Notes: a model not told the origin generated them from the sequence alone. Positions 25,505 through 36,980 are shown, numbered from the stretch's first letter. The stretch is 64,000 nt of DNA from Haliotis asinina (GCF_037392515.1 NC_090283.1:20713001-20777000), one strand, 5' to 3'. Made by a program: numbers and translations.

Positions 25505-26095
25505 ACTGCTACTGGTGCTGCTACTACTACTACCACTACCACCACCACCACCACTACCACCTACCACTACCACTACCACTACCACTACCACTGCCACTGC
25601 CACTGCCACTGCCACCACTATCACTACCACTACCACTACCACTACCACTACCACTGCCACCACTACCACTACCACTGCCACCACTACCACCGCTACCACT
25701 GCCACCACTACCACTACCACTGCCACCACTACCACTGCCACCACTACCACTACCACTACCACCACCACTACCACTACCACTACCACTACCACTACCACTA
25801 CCCCCTACCACTACCACTACCACTACCACTACCACTACCACTTCCACTACCACTACCACTACCACTACCACTACCACCACACCACCACTACCACTACCAC
25901 TACCACTACCACTACCACTATCACTACTACTGCTACTGCTACTGCTACTGCTACTACTGCCACTATTACTACTGCCACCACTACTTCGACTACTACCTCT
26001 ACTGTTGCTATTACTGCTACTACTGTTACTATTAGTACTACCGTAGCTACTATTACTACTACTACTACTACCACTACCAGTTCTACTAATAGTTC
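25505..26095. repeat. Long (ACT/ACC)n trinucleotide tract
   Basis: About 590 bp of ACT, ACC and GCC triplets, with TACT-rich sequence at the 3' side. Because the period is 3, long frames stay open on both strands (poly-Thr, poly-Val, Gly/Ser). I treat these as by-products of the repeat. Confidence 0.95.
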
Positions 26096-26132
26096 TACTA
26101 GACAGTTGTTCCTGAAATATAAACCACATGAA

Positions 26133-26205
26133 GGTCTGAGTTATATTTTGTTTCTTGAGCAACCCGTGTTTTTCGTAACAGGCGACTACAGGAATCGTTG
26201 TTAAG
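26133..26205 (+). mobile_element. SINE-like repeat B, head fragment
   Basis: 'GAAGGTCTGAGTTATATTTT', 'GAGCAACCCGTGTTTTTCGT' and 'AACAGGCGACTA' match the family-B head. The rest is missing. Confidence 0.5.
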
Positions 26206-27054
26206 AACTTTGCCTGGCCATATAATGACATGGAGCAAACATTATATGCAGTGGACTGGTTTGTGATGAACCACAGAATGTAAATGGTTATCGTACAGGG
26301 TAAGTACAGTTGTAGTAAAGGATGATATTGGTATGTTCTCAAACAGAATATCTGTCCCGCGAAAGACATTAGATGGAGATATACAACTAAACGTAGACAA
26401 CAAGGAAGGGAATCATAAATGCTTGCCCCAAATACTTAATATGCCATCATCAAGATACCCGCGAAGTTCCTACATGATACTCAAAGCTGAATAGAGATTA
26501 TTGCCCAGATTTAGTTTTATAACTTTTACGTTTCATTGTCATTCATTCACATCACCCACTGACCCCGCCAATTTCAACAGAAATTATTTCAAGATCTAAG
26601 CTGCTGGACTTTCAGAGAAGAAAACACTTGATCGTAAGTCCGTGTGAATTGTAGGGGTTGTTTACGACACAAGGCAAAACTAGCTCTGTTCTGGTGAAGA
26701 CAATCACTGACTTTTAAAAAACATGAGCTTACGGTTGAAGAGGATTGTAACATTACAACAGGCTATTCGAGATGACGCTGTAGGTCTATAAGGTAGATAA
26801 CGGCTATAATATGCCAATGCTTTATACAATACTCATGCTTAAAACTAACTTATGTGAATGTTAGTCGCAAAAGTGTAAATGTTCATGTTCACTGCACAAA
26901 AGCAATTAGTTAAACAAGCTAAGGGAAAGGTTCCCGTAGTTTGTAACTAAAGTCTACTCTCCCATAGTCATGTGCACGCTCTAGCTCATAGTACGTCGAG
27001 CTGTCTCTGATCACAAATAACATTACATTTTCATTTAAAATTTAAGAGACAGTG
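26206..27054. other. Spacer, nothing recognised
   Basis: No gene or repeat family recognised. Confidence 0.45.
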
Positions 27055-27268
27055 TCACACCATCTTCAAAACTAGTTGAAGATCACGCGGAGAAGTTCCA
27101 TCTTGGCCTACAGTGGCATGTTCATTGGCAGGCTCAATGGTGGCTGGAGCGGCAGAGACTGAGAACGTGGGCGACGATGTCGTGGATGTGACTGTAGCTG
27201 CTGCTGTGGCAGATCGTCGTTTCCTCTGTATCATCTTATCAACCCGGGCCTCCATCTCCGATGATGTT
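27055..27268 (-). CDS. Candidate terminal coding exon, unknown protein
   Basis: On the minus strand a GC-richer open segment follows an acceptor-like TTTTCACAACGCACAG and ends in TGA. It encodes about 70 residues. A charged start, 'S-E-M-E-A-R-V-D-K-M-I-Q-R-K-R-R-S', is followed by an Ala/Thr/Ser-rich stretch and 'P-R-D-L-Q-L-V-L-K-M-V' at the end. Composition and codon use differ from the AT-rich surroundings, which argues for coding. I do not recognise the family and see no upstream exon or clear poly(A) signal. The reverse strand is also open here, so the call is weak. Confidence 0.3.
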
Positions 27269-27287
27269 CTGTGCGTTGTGAAAACGT

Positions 27288-27499
27288 TAACATTATTCAC
27301 AACAGCATATTATCCTGATCTAGTATTAAGGACCTTCTGGTAACATTATTCACAGCAGCATATTATCCTGATCTAGTATTAAGGACCTTCTGGTAACATT
27401 ATTCACAGCAGCATATTATCCTGATCTAGTATTAAGGACCTTCTGGTAACATTATTCACAGCAGCATATTATCCTGATCTAGTATTAAGGACCTTCTGG
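27288..27499. repeat. 53-bp tandem repeat, four copies
   Basis: Four contiguous units (27,288-27,340; 27,341-27,393; 27,394-27,446; 27,447-27,499). The unit begins TAACATTATTCACAGCAGCA and ends AAGGACCTTCTGG. The copies are identical except for one base (CAACAG in unit 1), so the expansion is recent. Confidence 0.97.
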
Positions 27500-27609
27500 T
27501 AAATGTAACATAGACTAAGTCTGCTATGTGAACTTTAGGGGACAGGTCAAACAACATAATCTTAGCCAGACGAATAGCAGTTTACAAATTAATATCCACA
27601 TGGAAAGTG

Positions 27610-27775
27610 AGTGGTGGAATGTTGCACTGTGCACCTTTCCAGCTATATGGCTACTGTCTGTAAATATTCGAATCTGTACCAGGAGAGCCAGTGATCAATA
27701 GCATGAACATATACCTTTGCGAGAGGGATAAGACGACAACCACATGAGCGAACCTGACCACCCGGATTGTCGTTC
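27610..27775 (-). mobile_element. SINE-like repeat B, diverged
   Basis: 'TTCCAGCTATATGGCTACTG', 'GCCAGTGATCAATAGCATGA' and 'GAACCTGACCACCCGGAT' match family B. Confidence 0.7.
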
Positions 27776-27811
27776 TGTTGAACGCATAGGTTCTAATGAA
27801 AGCATAGGTTA

Positions 27812-27862
27812 TGCGTGGCGTGGCGTGGCGTGGCGTGGCGTGGCGTGGCGTGGCGTGGCGTG
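27812..27862. repeat. (GTGGC)n pentanucleotide array
   Basis: About ten perfect pentamers. Confidence 0.95.
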
Positions 27863-27918
27863 GTGTCGACGACGAGAAGCAGTATGTTCATTTCCCCATT
27901 AAAAGTGGGGTGGACGAA

Positions 27919-27955
27919 TGGGCAGTAGGCAGTAGGCAGTAGGCAGTGGGCAGTT

Positions 27956-28002
<47 letters not shown>

Positions 28003-28012
28003 TAGGCAGTAG
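27919..28012. repeat. (GGCAGTA)n heptanucleotide array
   Basis: About 13 heptamers with occasional GTGG and GTTG variants, only 57 bp from the pentamer array. Confidence 0.95.
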
Positions 28013-28913
28013 TTTTCACAGGGTTGAATGCGATATTCGAGGCTTGGGGGTCCGATCGTCAAAACCCTGGCCATTTTGTCATGATAATTTGTACTATTTT
28101 CCTATCTTGTTTTACTACCTGTACCGAAGACTATACTCAGGAATGAGACCGTCAGGTGGCAATATCAACAGGCTTTTCTTAGTGAATTCATGTATGATTG
28201 TGTGGCCGTATCCGTCGTTCAGATATCCGGGTGACGGTACAAAAACAGTGTATGTTTTTGTGGGTACCAGACCCAGGCAGCAATGCGTTCAACACTATAC
28301 TGACTGAGTGAAGGCTTGAGAGGCTGTGCCAGTGCGTGTATCATTGACAACACTATAAAGACACCGTAACACGCACAGCCAGTCAGCCTTCCACAGCAGT
28401 TGATTAATCAATTGGTCCAGACCACCACCATATTTATAACGTTACGGTGTGCGGAAGGTGCAATGGAAATTATTCCTTTGCCACACCTCACACTCGGACT
28501 AAGACCTGAAGGAGAATCCAACTTGGTCCCGGAAACGGCACTTTTTCCGATATTTGCCTGGCGCTTCGATCAGCCACTTTAACCACATGATTGAGTTTCA
28601 AGATGCCAGCTTGCGACCAGCGTAGATTTCCAGGGTGTCACCGTGGCCTTGAGGCTCAATAGCGCATTGAAGTTGAGTGGCAGTAGCTATAAAGCGTTTC
28701 GCTTGTTGGACAGCAGTCGTGACACATTTCAAAGTGCCGGTGTGAAAGAACTACTGGCGTGGTACCCGTTACTAGGGGTATTGCTGTTTTCTTCCAAACA
28801 CATACGTGCCGGGTAGATGTTTGATCTATTCCCTACATCGAAGGGAAGCTGCCTTAACGATTACTTGACAGTGCCATCCCAGTGGAGGTGCTGACATACT
28901 GTTGAGTGTGAGT
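28013..28913. other. Spacer, nothing recognised
   Basis: No gene or repeat family recognised. Confidence 0.45.
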
Positions 28914-28933
28914 GAACAACAACAACAACAACA

Positions 28934-28969
<36 letters not shown>

Positions 28970-28990
28970 GCTACTACTACTACTACTACT
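28914..28990. repeat. (AAC)n(ACT)n trinucleotide tract
   Basis: AAC triplets run into ACT triplets, directly before copy 2 of the dispersed repeat. Copy 1 has an (AGGT)n tract at the same edge. Confidence 0.95.
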
Positions 28991-29702
28991 GGGGGTAGGT
29001 AAGTTAGGTGGTAAAGGTTGAGATTCAGTTACGATGAGGTTTTGGGGTTAGGATTAAGCTCGGGTTCAGGTTTAGGTTTAGGTTTAGGGTGAGGTAAGCA
29101 TATCACGTTGGTCTGTCTGCGCCTGTATTTATTTTTTGTGTTATCTATATCGTATCCAAATTCAAATTCCACCCGTCTCCAAAACAGGTTGTTCATTTGT
29201 TCTTGGACACGAAGATTCTGTGTTAAAAAATATCAACACTGAAGTGGGTGTAAGCGAACGGGGCCCTGTTTGACGTTGATATACTATATAACCTTGGTCT
29301 GAGCAACGGTTTTGCAGGCACCCTACTTCATCCTCAAATCCACACCTGTCCCTACCAGCAAAGAGAGAGGTGCCCTCGTGTGTTCAGAAAAAGAACACAT
29401 TTAAATCAAAACATTCAATCCGTCTGCATAACGCTCGCACTATATACAACGCACACGCTCGTCCCTTACTAACCATAGTGGATAACATCGTTATCAGCAA
29501 GTTCCGCTTTTCGGTTTCAATGCGCGTGTGAGCCCTGATATCAAGTACTGTCGTGTTTACCACCAATTCCATCGTGTGACTGCGCTTTCCTGTATCATCT
29601 TAGAATCCGGAAATTCCACAGCCCGATGTCGTGGTCAAAATTCGTGGTCTGAACACCAAATCGGCATCCCCGACTGGAACCATTGACATAGGTGCCAGAG
29701 GA
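28991..29702. repeat. Dispersed repeat of unknown family, copy 2
   Basis: Collinear with 343-1470: G-rich 'GGTTTAGGTTTAGG' lead-in (about 29,068), 'CACCCGTCTCC' (29,169), 'CCTTGGTCTGAGCAACG' (29,291), 'AAAACATTCAATCC' (29,408), 'TCCTGTATCATCTTAG' (29,588) and 'ACCAAATCGGCATCCC' (29,655). It lacks about 450 bp present in copy 1. It ends abruptly where LINE reverse-transcriptase sequence begins. Confidence 0.7.
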
Positions 29703-31950
29703 TATTGACTTCTGTAGCAGTTTCGGTTTTCTTGAAGGCAAATATTTGGTCTGCAGTGGAATACTCTGGGCGAAACCCCGCTTGAAATTCAGCAATTAGT
29801 CCATTAATATCTAACCAAATTCTTACACGTTTTTCTATGATTGATGTAAAAACCTTCCACAGCAGTTCAAGAGAGATATGCCTCTCTAGTTGTTTGGGTT
29901 ATTTCTTGGCCCTGATTTAAATAGCTGGAATACTGGTATGATAATCCCGTTATCTGGAAATAAGCCACTATCCAAGACTTTATTGAACAATAAGAGTAGA
30001 AAAGGTAACAAATATGAAGTACTCAGCTTTAAAAGTCCAGGTGGTATACCATCATCACCAGGGGCTTTACCTGGTTTTAAATCCCGAATACTGTTGTGTA
30101 ACTCCTTTTCTGTGATTACACCATTCAGTATGTCATTTGGAAGATCTATTGGGTAATTATCACAGGATTCACAAAGTTCACAAGTGTGGTTATCAGCAAA
30201 ACTATACACTGCATCATCGAACCAGCTATTTTTGCTATTTTGTTTGGATTCAGTAGATCAGAAAAGCAGGAGAACCATGCGTCTGGTGTGATGTTACTCG
30301 TTCCTTTATCTGATAACAATCGACGTTTCACTGTTCTCCAGAAGAGTCTACAATCACTTCGAGAGGCGGCATTTGAGATCTCGCCTGCAAGCATTTTATC
30401 GTACTGGGCTTTCCTCACTTGCAGTAACGTTTAAAGTTTGCTTTAGCTTGCAAATAATTTGTTACGTTATTTTTGCAATGAAACTTTCTAAGTTTAGTGA
30501 GATATTTATATTTCTCTGATTTCAGAAAGTTGCTCTCATTGTCAAACCATGGTTGTTGGTTACTACTTTTTTCGTTAAATTTGTTTGCATTATAGCCCAC
30601 ATTGGGGCAGAGTAGTTGGAAAATATATGTGTTAATTTGGAAACAGCGACAATAACATCAATAAGGATGAAACAAATTTCCCCATGCATGTATCTATTAT
30701 ATCTAAAGCGAGGTACTCGTACCATTGGTATGTCATTATGGGCGTTTTTACATCGCTGTGTAGGGAAAATATTAGTAAAGGTACATACAAGTGGCAGGTG
30801 ATCTGATTCTGCTGACTTGTGAGGACTGACATATCCTCCATATTAGGAAATAAGCAAGTACTGATGACAAAATAGTCTACTATACTGGTTCCAGTGCTAG
30901 AAATAAATGTCCAGTTAGCAGGGGTATCGCTGGTGGTACGTCCATTGACGATATGCATGTTCATTGTTTTACAAAGAGTGAGCATCTCAAGACCATGCTT
31001 ATTCACAACTGTGTCTCGGGAAAGTCTCGGTTTTACGTAGGGGTCTTCAGTATACAAGTCATTATCTACAGGTATGTAATTAACATTATCGTCAACAATG
31101 AAATCATCGTCAGCTGCTGTTATCGCATTAAAGTCTCCACATATAATGAAAGTTGAATTCACACCAAATTCTGTTTTCAGTTGGTGAAGCTTGTTCTCCA
31201 GCAAGTTGATCCCACTGTCGTCTAGACCATGATACTTCGTCGCCCCAACCGAGTGTACGTATATACATATATAGAAGACGGGATAAGGGAAATCAACATT
31301 AACTAATTGAAAGATACAGTTGTCCCATGTATCTTTAATTTTGGAAAAATACATCTTTATCCGATCTCTAACACATACAGCGACACCTCCGGAGTATCTG
31401 CCACGGTTGTCGCTTGCAAAGCAGAAATAATTATGCAATATAGCGTTAAGTAGAGCTTGTGTATCATTACACATAGTTTCTGTAAAACCTATTACGTCAA
31501 ACAGGTTAATAAGGGATACACAATCTTGAAAGATTAAAGCTGATCGCAACCCATTTGCGTTCCAAGTACAGAAGGAAACAGTTTCATCAGGTGAGTCAAG
31601 GGACGGGTCACTACAAGTACGAGTATCACTGGGGCCATGGCCATGCTCCTATGCAGTATCCGGTCCCCCTGGACTGGACGTCACTGACGTCACGCTGTAG
31701 GAGTTATCGTCCGTCGGATTGTCGGCCTTGTCCTTACGTTGTGTAGATGAGGGTCTCTGAATCCAGTTACGGGTGCCAGAAACTTGAGAAACTGGCCAGA
31801 TTTATATGAACAATCAAATACAACCGATTTGGAAGCTGGATTGTCTACACGAGAAGTATCTTCAGAAGTTTGTTCACAATCAGTACACACATTCCACACA
31901 ATCATTGAGTTAATTTCAGGATACGGGCTACTCGGGTACATTTACAAGTT
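29703..31950 (-). mobile_element. Non-LTR retrotransposon (APE endonuclease + RT), 3'-truncated
   Basis: Read on the minus strand from the right: an ORF1-like hydrophilic segment (about 31,941-31,690), then ORF2 starting with the endonuclease signature 'W-N-A-N-G-L-R-S' (about 31,560). The long frame 31,549-30,632 holds 'G-F-T-E-T', 'G-G-V-A-V-C-V-R-D-R-I' and 'I-I-C-G-D-F-N-A'. After a linker comes the RT start, 'L-K-P-G-K-A-P-G-D-D-G-I-P' (about 30,100), then 'N-P-N-N-[stop]-R-G-I-S-L-L' (about 29,890) and 'A-G-F-R-P-E-Y-S-T-A-D-Q' (about 29,780). The sequence then stops before the RT catalytic 'ADD' box, joined to the dispersed repeat. Frame changes and stops show it is dead. Same family as 45,070-47,540, judging by the RT blocks. 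Confidence 0.85.
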
Positions 31951-31971
31951 ATTGTATATGGTGTGCGCAAT

Positions 31972-32465
31972 TCAGGATACATTTGATGGGAATGAAAAAG
32001 ATAAAAGAACCCACTTTAACGCACCAGTTATCGTCACAGACAGATAAACAGGCAGTTTTGGTACAGTTTTATCAAAAGAATCTAAAAAACATTGATTTTT
32101 CTTTTGTAGCTGCAGAGTAGTATCTGCTATCATTGGCTCGTCATCGGCGAATAGAAGTGCATGTATTTTTAGAATTTGAATTGATATGAAAGTGGCATAA
32201 CCACATTTACTTACAGCAAATGATTGATAAACATAGTAAATGATTTTGGACACATTTTGGATTTTTGGATTTTTGTAAACATCCTTGAAATATTTTGATA
32301 GACCTGTTCAAGTTTTCACAAAAGCTGATAATTTACAATACTTGTCATACAGTATCAGCTTCTTCAGGATTTCAGTTTATACCCATAGATTTCAGACATC
32401 ATGATGAACGCCGTCAAAAGCCTTTGGCAAATCGATGAATAAACAATAAAAAAAATCCATTCTTG
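31972..32465 (-). mobile_element. LINE reverse-transcriptase fragment
   Basis: Minus-strand translation shows 'F-I-D-L-P-K-A-F-D-G-V' (about 32,430, RT motif A with a changed residue) and 'L-L-F-A-D-D-E-P-M-I-A-D-T' (about 32,140, motif C). Several frame changes. It lies beyond the 5' end of the previous LINE and appears to be a separate family member. Confidence 0.7.
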
Positions 32466-32779
32466 TTAGATATATACTTTTGAAATATCTTTTTAAGTGA
32501 TGTACGTGTATTATATAGCTACAAAGAGGTAGTTAAATGGATCTGATACTTGTCTAAAGCTCAAACCACAATTCACGACAAAGCTATTTCATTTGGAGCA
32601 ACAGTAAATATTGTCGCCCATGGGCGAAACACTTTGGCCAATAGGCGAGATATTTTAGTAGCGTCTTATTCAGGTATTCTGGAATATCATCCGGGTAGTC
32701 GCAGGTTAAACGATGACAAAGTAACAACCAGTCATGGGGAATATATGTAGTTCCATATTCGTCTCCTTTTAAGGAAACT
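32466..32779. other. Spacer between LINE fragments
   Basis: No family recognised. A 73-codon minus frame overlaps its right end but has no motif. Confidence 0.4.
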
Positions 32780-33500
32780 TTCCTTCTTTCTTGTTTCCGT
32801 CCCAATACCTAAACCTGGACGTGACCGTATTGATCCTCCAAGTTATCGACTAATTTCATGCACACGCTGTTGAACGTATGACCAATAATCGATCATTTTC
32901 AATCGTAGGAACCACCATTCTACGTACTGATATACAATGTGGTTTCCCTAACAAAATTTTGATCAGATTGATTGTGTTTGGATTCATTCGAGAAAAATGC
33001 CATCATTGATAAACACTATGCAGCGTCTAATACTGTCAATTTAAATCACAAGATTAAAAAGATTTAAGTCAAAAGCAATTGTATTTAGTTTTACAGAAAA
33101 AAACACACACAAAGGCCCAGAATTAATAATGGTTGACAGGAAGCCAATTTCCTGGGTGTTATTTTTTATCACTTCTTGATACATAAGATATTTAAAGTAT
33201 AAATGATCGAAGACACTGGGAATACCAACTCCAAATGAGGAGACGATCACAATTCAATCCCTAGCTTTATATAGTATACCCTTATTCGCTCCAAACTCGA
33301 CTACGGCTTCATGAAAAGAAATAAAACTATGTGAAAGTAACTGATATATCAAAGGCACTATACCACACCGCACTTAAATAGTACTGTCAGGGAAGATACG
33401 ATACAAATTATTCTAAACAAAATTACTCATTTAGATCGCGATATTAAACTGACAAATCCGTATCAATTAATGCAACGTTTGAATTATACCGACCCTCGCG
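32780..33500 (+). mobile_element. I/Nimbus-like LINE, RT fragment
   Basis: + strand translation gives 'P-I-P-K-P-G-R-D' and 'P-P-S-Y-R-L-I-S-C' (about 32,800-32,860), then a decayed 'Y-T-M-W-F-P' block equivalent to 'I-Q-C-G-F' in the LINE at the right edge. After a deletion it shows 'N-S-K-W-G-D-D' and 'L-I-R-S-K-L-D-Y-G-F' (about 33,230-33,310), matching the right-edge element's 'N-S-K-W-E-G-D' and 'L-V-R-S-K-L-D-Y-G-F'. Frameshifts are frequent. Confidence 0.7.
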
Positions 33501-34562
33501 TCCTCTACCGGAAAAAACATTATTTCAAGCGAAGCCGTTGTGATAATGCTTGAAATTTGCTAAACGTGTTGTAAAACTTCCTGCACTGACTCATTCACTT
33601 CAAACAAACGTCATGGAGTTATGTTCATTGGATCGTTCTTTAAGAATACTCCAGCACAACTTGTGTTTCAAACCGGTTCGGCAAACACCGACAACACCGC
33701 ATGCGACTGTTTCCGATGTACGTAGCAACTGTGTATATTGTATATATGTCAAGTGTTCTCTGTTTGGAATCTGTTCGCATCGAAGTTTCAGTTTGGTCTA
33801 AGGACGTCTTTTATTGGACGGAAAGGAAGCTGAAGAGAGTACTATCCCAACATTTATAACATAGGGCAGAGTATTGTCGGAAATATTTGTCATCGTGCCT
33901 TTAAGGATATTAGATTCTATTCTTCACCCGAGACACAGATTTTATGTGGAGGCTGATAAACCTTCCCCAGAACTACGCTGTCTTGAATTATATTTTCCTG
34001 ATATTTCTAAATTACGGTCGATGAAATATAATCCAAACACTAGCAAAATTTAAGTACTCCTTAACAAACCCATTTATGGACCATCAACAAATGCTTACTA
34101 GTATACTTACACGTCTATGTTCATGGATTGATTTAAATCCACTGTTGTTGGATCATGAACAATATTTTCAAGATGACAGCTCCTTTTTTCCAACGGAGGA
34201 TAATATAAGGGTAGCGCTATTTCTCAGGGGACTATCATTTGCAGCAACCTGAGGTTTTTCATTAACTGCCTGACGAAGGAGGTTTTAGTTTCAAGGTAGG
34301 TTGATGATAATACATTGGGTTTATATTCATAAAATATTTTATTAGAAATTGAAAACTCATGAGAACACATTAATCGTCTTCGTTTACAGGCCCCATGGCA
34401 GTTATACCACAAATTATAAATGACAAGTTGCAATATTGAATTTGGACGTCATGCCCAACATCATAATGCTACACGTGTCACATCTTCAGGGTCACACTGA
34501 TAACGAAGGTCCAAGACCAGCATCTTGTAAGTGTCAACAGATAGAGATAGGCTAATCCAATT
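33501..34562. other. Spacer, possibly decayed LINE
   Basis: May continue the preceding LINE, but I find no diagnostic motif. Confidence 0.35.
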
Positions 34563-34564
34563 TA

Positions 34565-35862
34565 TAGTATTCCCAGAGATTATTGAGAATCATGTTGCGT
34601 CATGTAACTCATTCCGTTTATTAACTTCTGGCGTTTTACTTACATAAACATGTTAAAACATCATCCTTTTACAGTCTCAGTCTTGTTTTAGTACTTTGTT
34701 AGACCTCCTCGCTCAGCAATGCATGCCTGAATACGCCTAGGCACACTACCCATCAAAGTTTGTAGGTAATCGTGTGACAGGGTATCCCAATATTGGACCA
34801 CCTCGGCCTTCATATCTTCAATATTTCTCAGTCCCTTTTGGTTTATTCTGTCCTTCATGACTCCCCACACATTCTCAATTGGGTTTAGGTCTGGGCTGTA
34901 ACTGGGCCAGTCTAAAACTTGAACATTTTCGTCCGACAAGCACTGTTTTGTGTAGCGTGCAGTGTGTTTTGGGTCATTATCATGCTGGAAAATCCAATCA
35001 TCTTCATACAATGTTTGTGCTGTCGGAAGAAGGTGACCATTTAGAATGTCAACGTATCTTTCTTTTGTCAAGTTTCCCGTGAAAACAGACAATGGCGTCA
35101 CTCCGCGAGCCGATATACCACCCCACATGTGAAACTTCGGGCTATGTTTTGGTCGCTGGTAGATAGGTTTGACAGTATCTTTGGTCCAAATGTTCACACA
35201 ATTAGGGAAAAGCCAAACAGAACTTTCATCCGAAAAGAAAACATTATCCCAATCTTGATTTTCATGAGCCCGACACCAGTTTAAACCGTTTTCCTTTTGT
35301 GCATCTTTCATCAACGGCGAGGGAAGTCCACGTTTTTTCACCCAATTAAGTCTCTGTAATTCCTGCCTAACTGTTTCATTGCATACCTGAGGGCTTCCTC
35401 TGCTAATCATTTCATTTCTGATGTTCTCAACACTTTTCAATTTGCCCCTATTCACAATCTGCCCAAAGTCTTCGGCGATCCACAACACTGAATTTCCTAG
35501 GCCGGCCTGCCCCTGCTTTGTGCTCTATCCCGGTTCCTGTTTGAATATTCTTCAAAATTCTGTATACTGTAGACAGAGGAATACCATGTCTACAAGCTAA
35601 CACTTTAGCATCAGCCTCACCCCTTTCAAAATCATCTAGAATGAGCTTTCTTTTCTCTCTTGCTGTAAATTCTGCCATGTCAACACAGGAAGCCGTCTGC
35701 TCAGACAAGGGAGATAACTCTTGACGTAATGAGCTGCCTTCTAAGCCTTCAAGAGTTGTCTCCCTTATTTAGTATGCTTAGTGCATAGTGAAAGCCCTTT
35801 TTCCAATCTTAGCATCATTAGAAAAAAAACAAAGATTTTCTCAATAATTTCTGGGAACACTG
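34565..35862 (-). mobile_element. Tc1-type DNA transposon, nearly complete
   Basis: 1,298 bp between TA dinucleotides at 34,563-34,564 and 35,863-35,864. Inverted ends: right end (minus strand) CAGTGTTCCCAGAAATTATT, left end TAGTATTCCCAGAGATTATT; about 28 bp are similar, with the left end slightly decayed. One transposase gene fills the interior on the minus strand. Between the gene start and the right end lies an 18-bp inverted repeat (35,706-35,722 with 35,748-35,765). Confidence 0.93.
34688..35708 (-). pseudogene. Tc1-family transposase, one frameshift
   Basis: DDE transposase for cut-and-paste movement at TA sites. The N-terminal frame (35,708-35,448; likely start at the second Met, 'M-A-E-F-T-A-R-E-K') has the helix-turn-helix region 'H-G-I-P-L-S-T-V-Y-R-I-L-K' and the 'G-R-P-R-K' minor-groove motif. 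The C-terminal frame (35,488-34,688) carries the catalytic triad: Asp in 'F-F-S-D-E-S-S', Asp in 'Q-H-D-N-D-P-K-H', and Glu in 'N-P-I-E-N-V-W-G', with 34 residues between the last two (DD34E, typical of Tc1). The two frames overlap and are out of register near 35,460-35,485, so the gene is interrupted once. Otherwise it is near full length (about 340 residues expected), which suggests fairly recent activity. Confidence 0.92.
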
Positions 35863-35865
35863 TAT

Positions 35866-36305
35866 ATCCATGAGTATGGATCGTGCAATGTTTTAAAGAT
35901 GAGTACGAAAACATATGGTAACTGTGACATACTGTACTCGTATTTCAAAATAAGAAGAACTGAAACTGAAACATGGTAACTAATTACAGCAATCTGAGAA
36001 GAACAAACAAAAATGTCGACATCAACAATGCAGGACAGTATGATCACCGTGACCACCCCACTAATCTGATTGATGTACAGTTTTTAAATAATGGTTGTTC
36101 TTGCTGTATGAACCACCACAGGTACCAGATATCGCCAAACCTTCACCATTACCAGACAAGCAGCCATCCCTCGAATTTATAACATCTGCTTGTCTCTTTC
36201 TCATGTAGCCAAAGAAGCATCGAAGAACAACACTCCCGGTTACAGTACTTCCTCATAGACATGATGCTGATGTTTTATACGAATTTATATCCATTCACCA
36301 TGGCC
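35866..36305. other. Spacer, nothing recognised
   Basis: No gene or repeat family recognised. Confidence 0.45.
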
Positions 36306-36980
36306 ATTGGTGTGTGCCAGAAGCTGAACGACACTTTAGTCCATGCCTGGTCACGTGGTTTCTCGTTGGCCGCAAGATTCACCTTAAGAGGACTAATAGC
36401 CATGTGGTCAGTGTACAAGTTAGCACCAGTGTTGTGACAGGACATCCCTGCATTATGCTTGCCATCATGCAAGTCAATAGCTTGCCATCAAGCATTTTCT
36501 GAATATCTGGGTTTTGCCTTGTGTAAATAGTTATATTTTAGCATCGCCGTCTTTTAAATCATTTCAAGAGCGCACTTACTGCAATTTTGAAATTCGTAGT
36601 TGCACGAAAGGAACGACAGTTTAGTTAATGCCTGGCCACATGGTTTCTCGTTGGCCGTAAGATTCACCTTAAGACGACTAATAGCCATGTGGTCAGTGTA
36701 CAAGTTAGCACCAGTGTTGTGACAGGACATCACTGCATTATGCTTGCCATCATGCAAGTCAATAGCTTGCCATCAAGCATTTTCTGAATATCTGGGTTTT
36801 GCCTTGTGTAAATAGTTATATTTTAGCATCGCCGTCTTTTAAATCATTTCAAGAGCGCACTTACTGCAATTTTGAAATTCGTAGTTGCACGAAAGGAACG
36901 ACAGTTTAGTTAATGCCTGGCCACATGGTTTCTCGTTGGCCGTAAGATTCACCTTAAGACGACTAATAGCCATGTGGTCC
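36306..36980. repeat. 285-bp tandem repeat, about 2.3 copies
   Basis: Copies start near 36,318, 36,603 and 36,888 (third partial). Markers such as 'GTTTCTCGTTGGCC' and 'CTAATAGCCATGTGGTC' recur with a period of 285. Copies 2 and 3 are almost identical; copy 1 is more diverged at its left end. Confidence 0.92.

Noticed and set aside
25440-26369. Long Thr-rich and Ser/Gly-rich frames on both strands
   Set aside because: Produced by the ACT/ACC triplet repeat; several frames are open at once.
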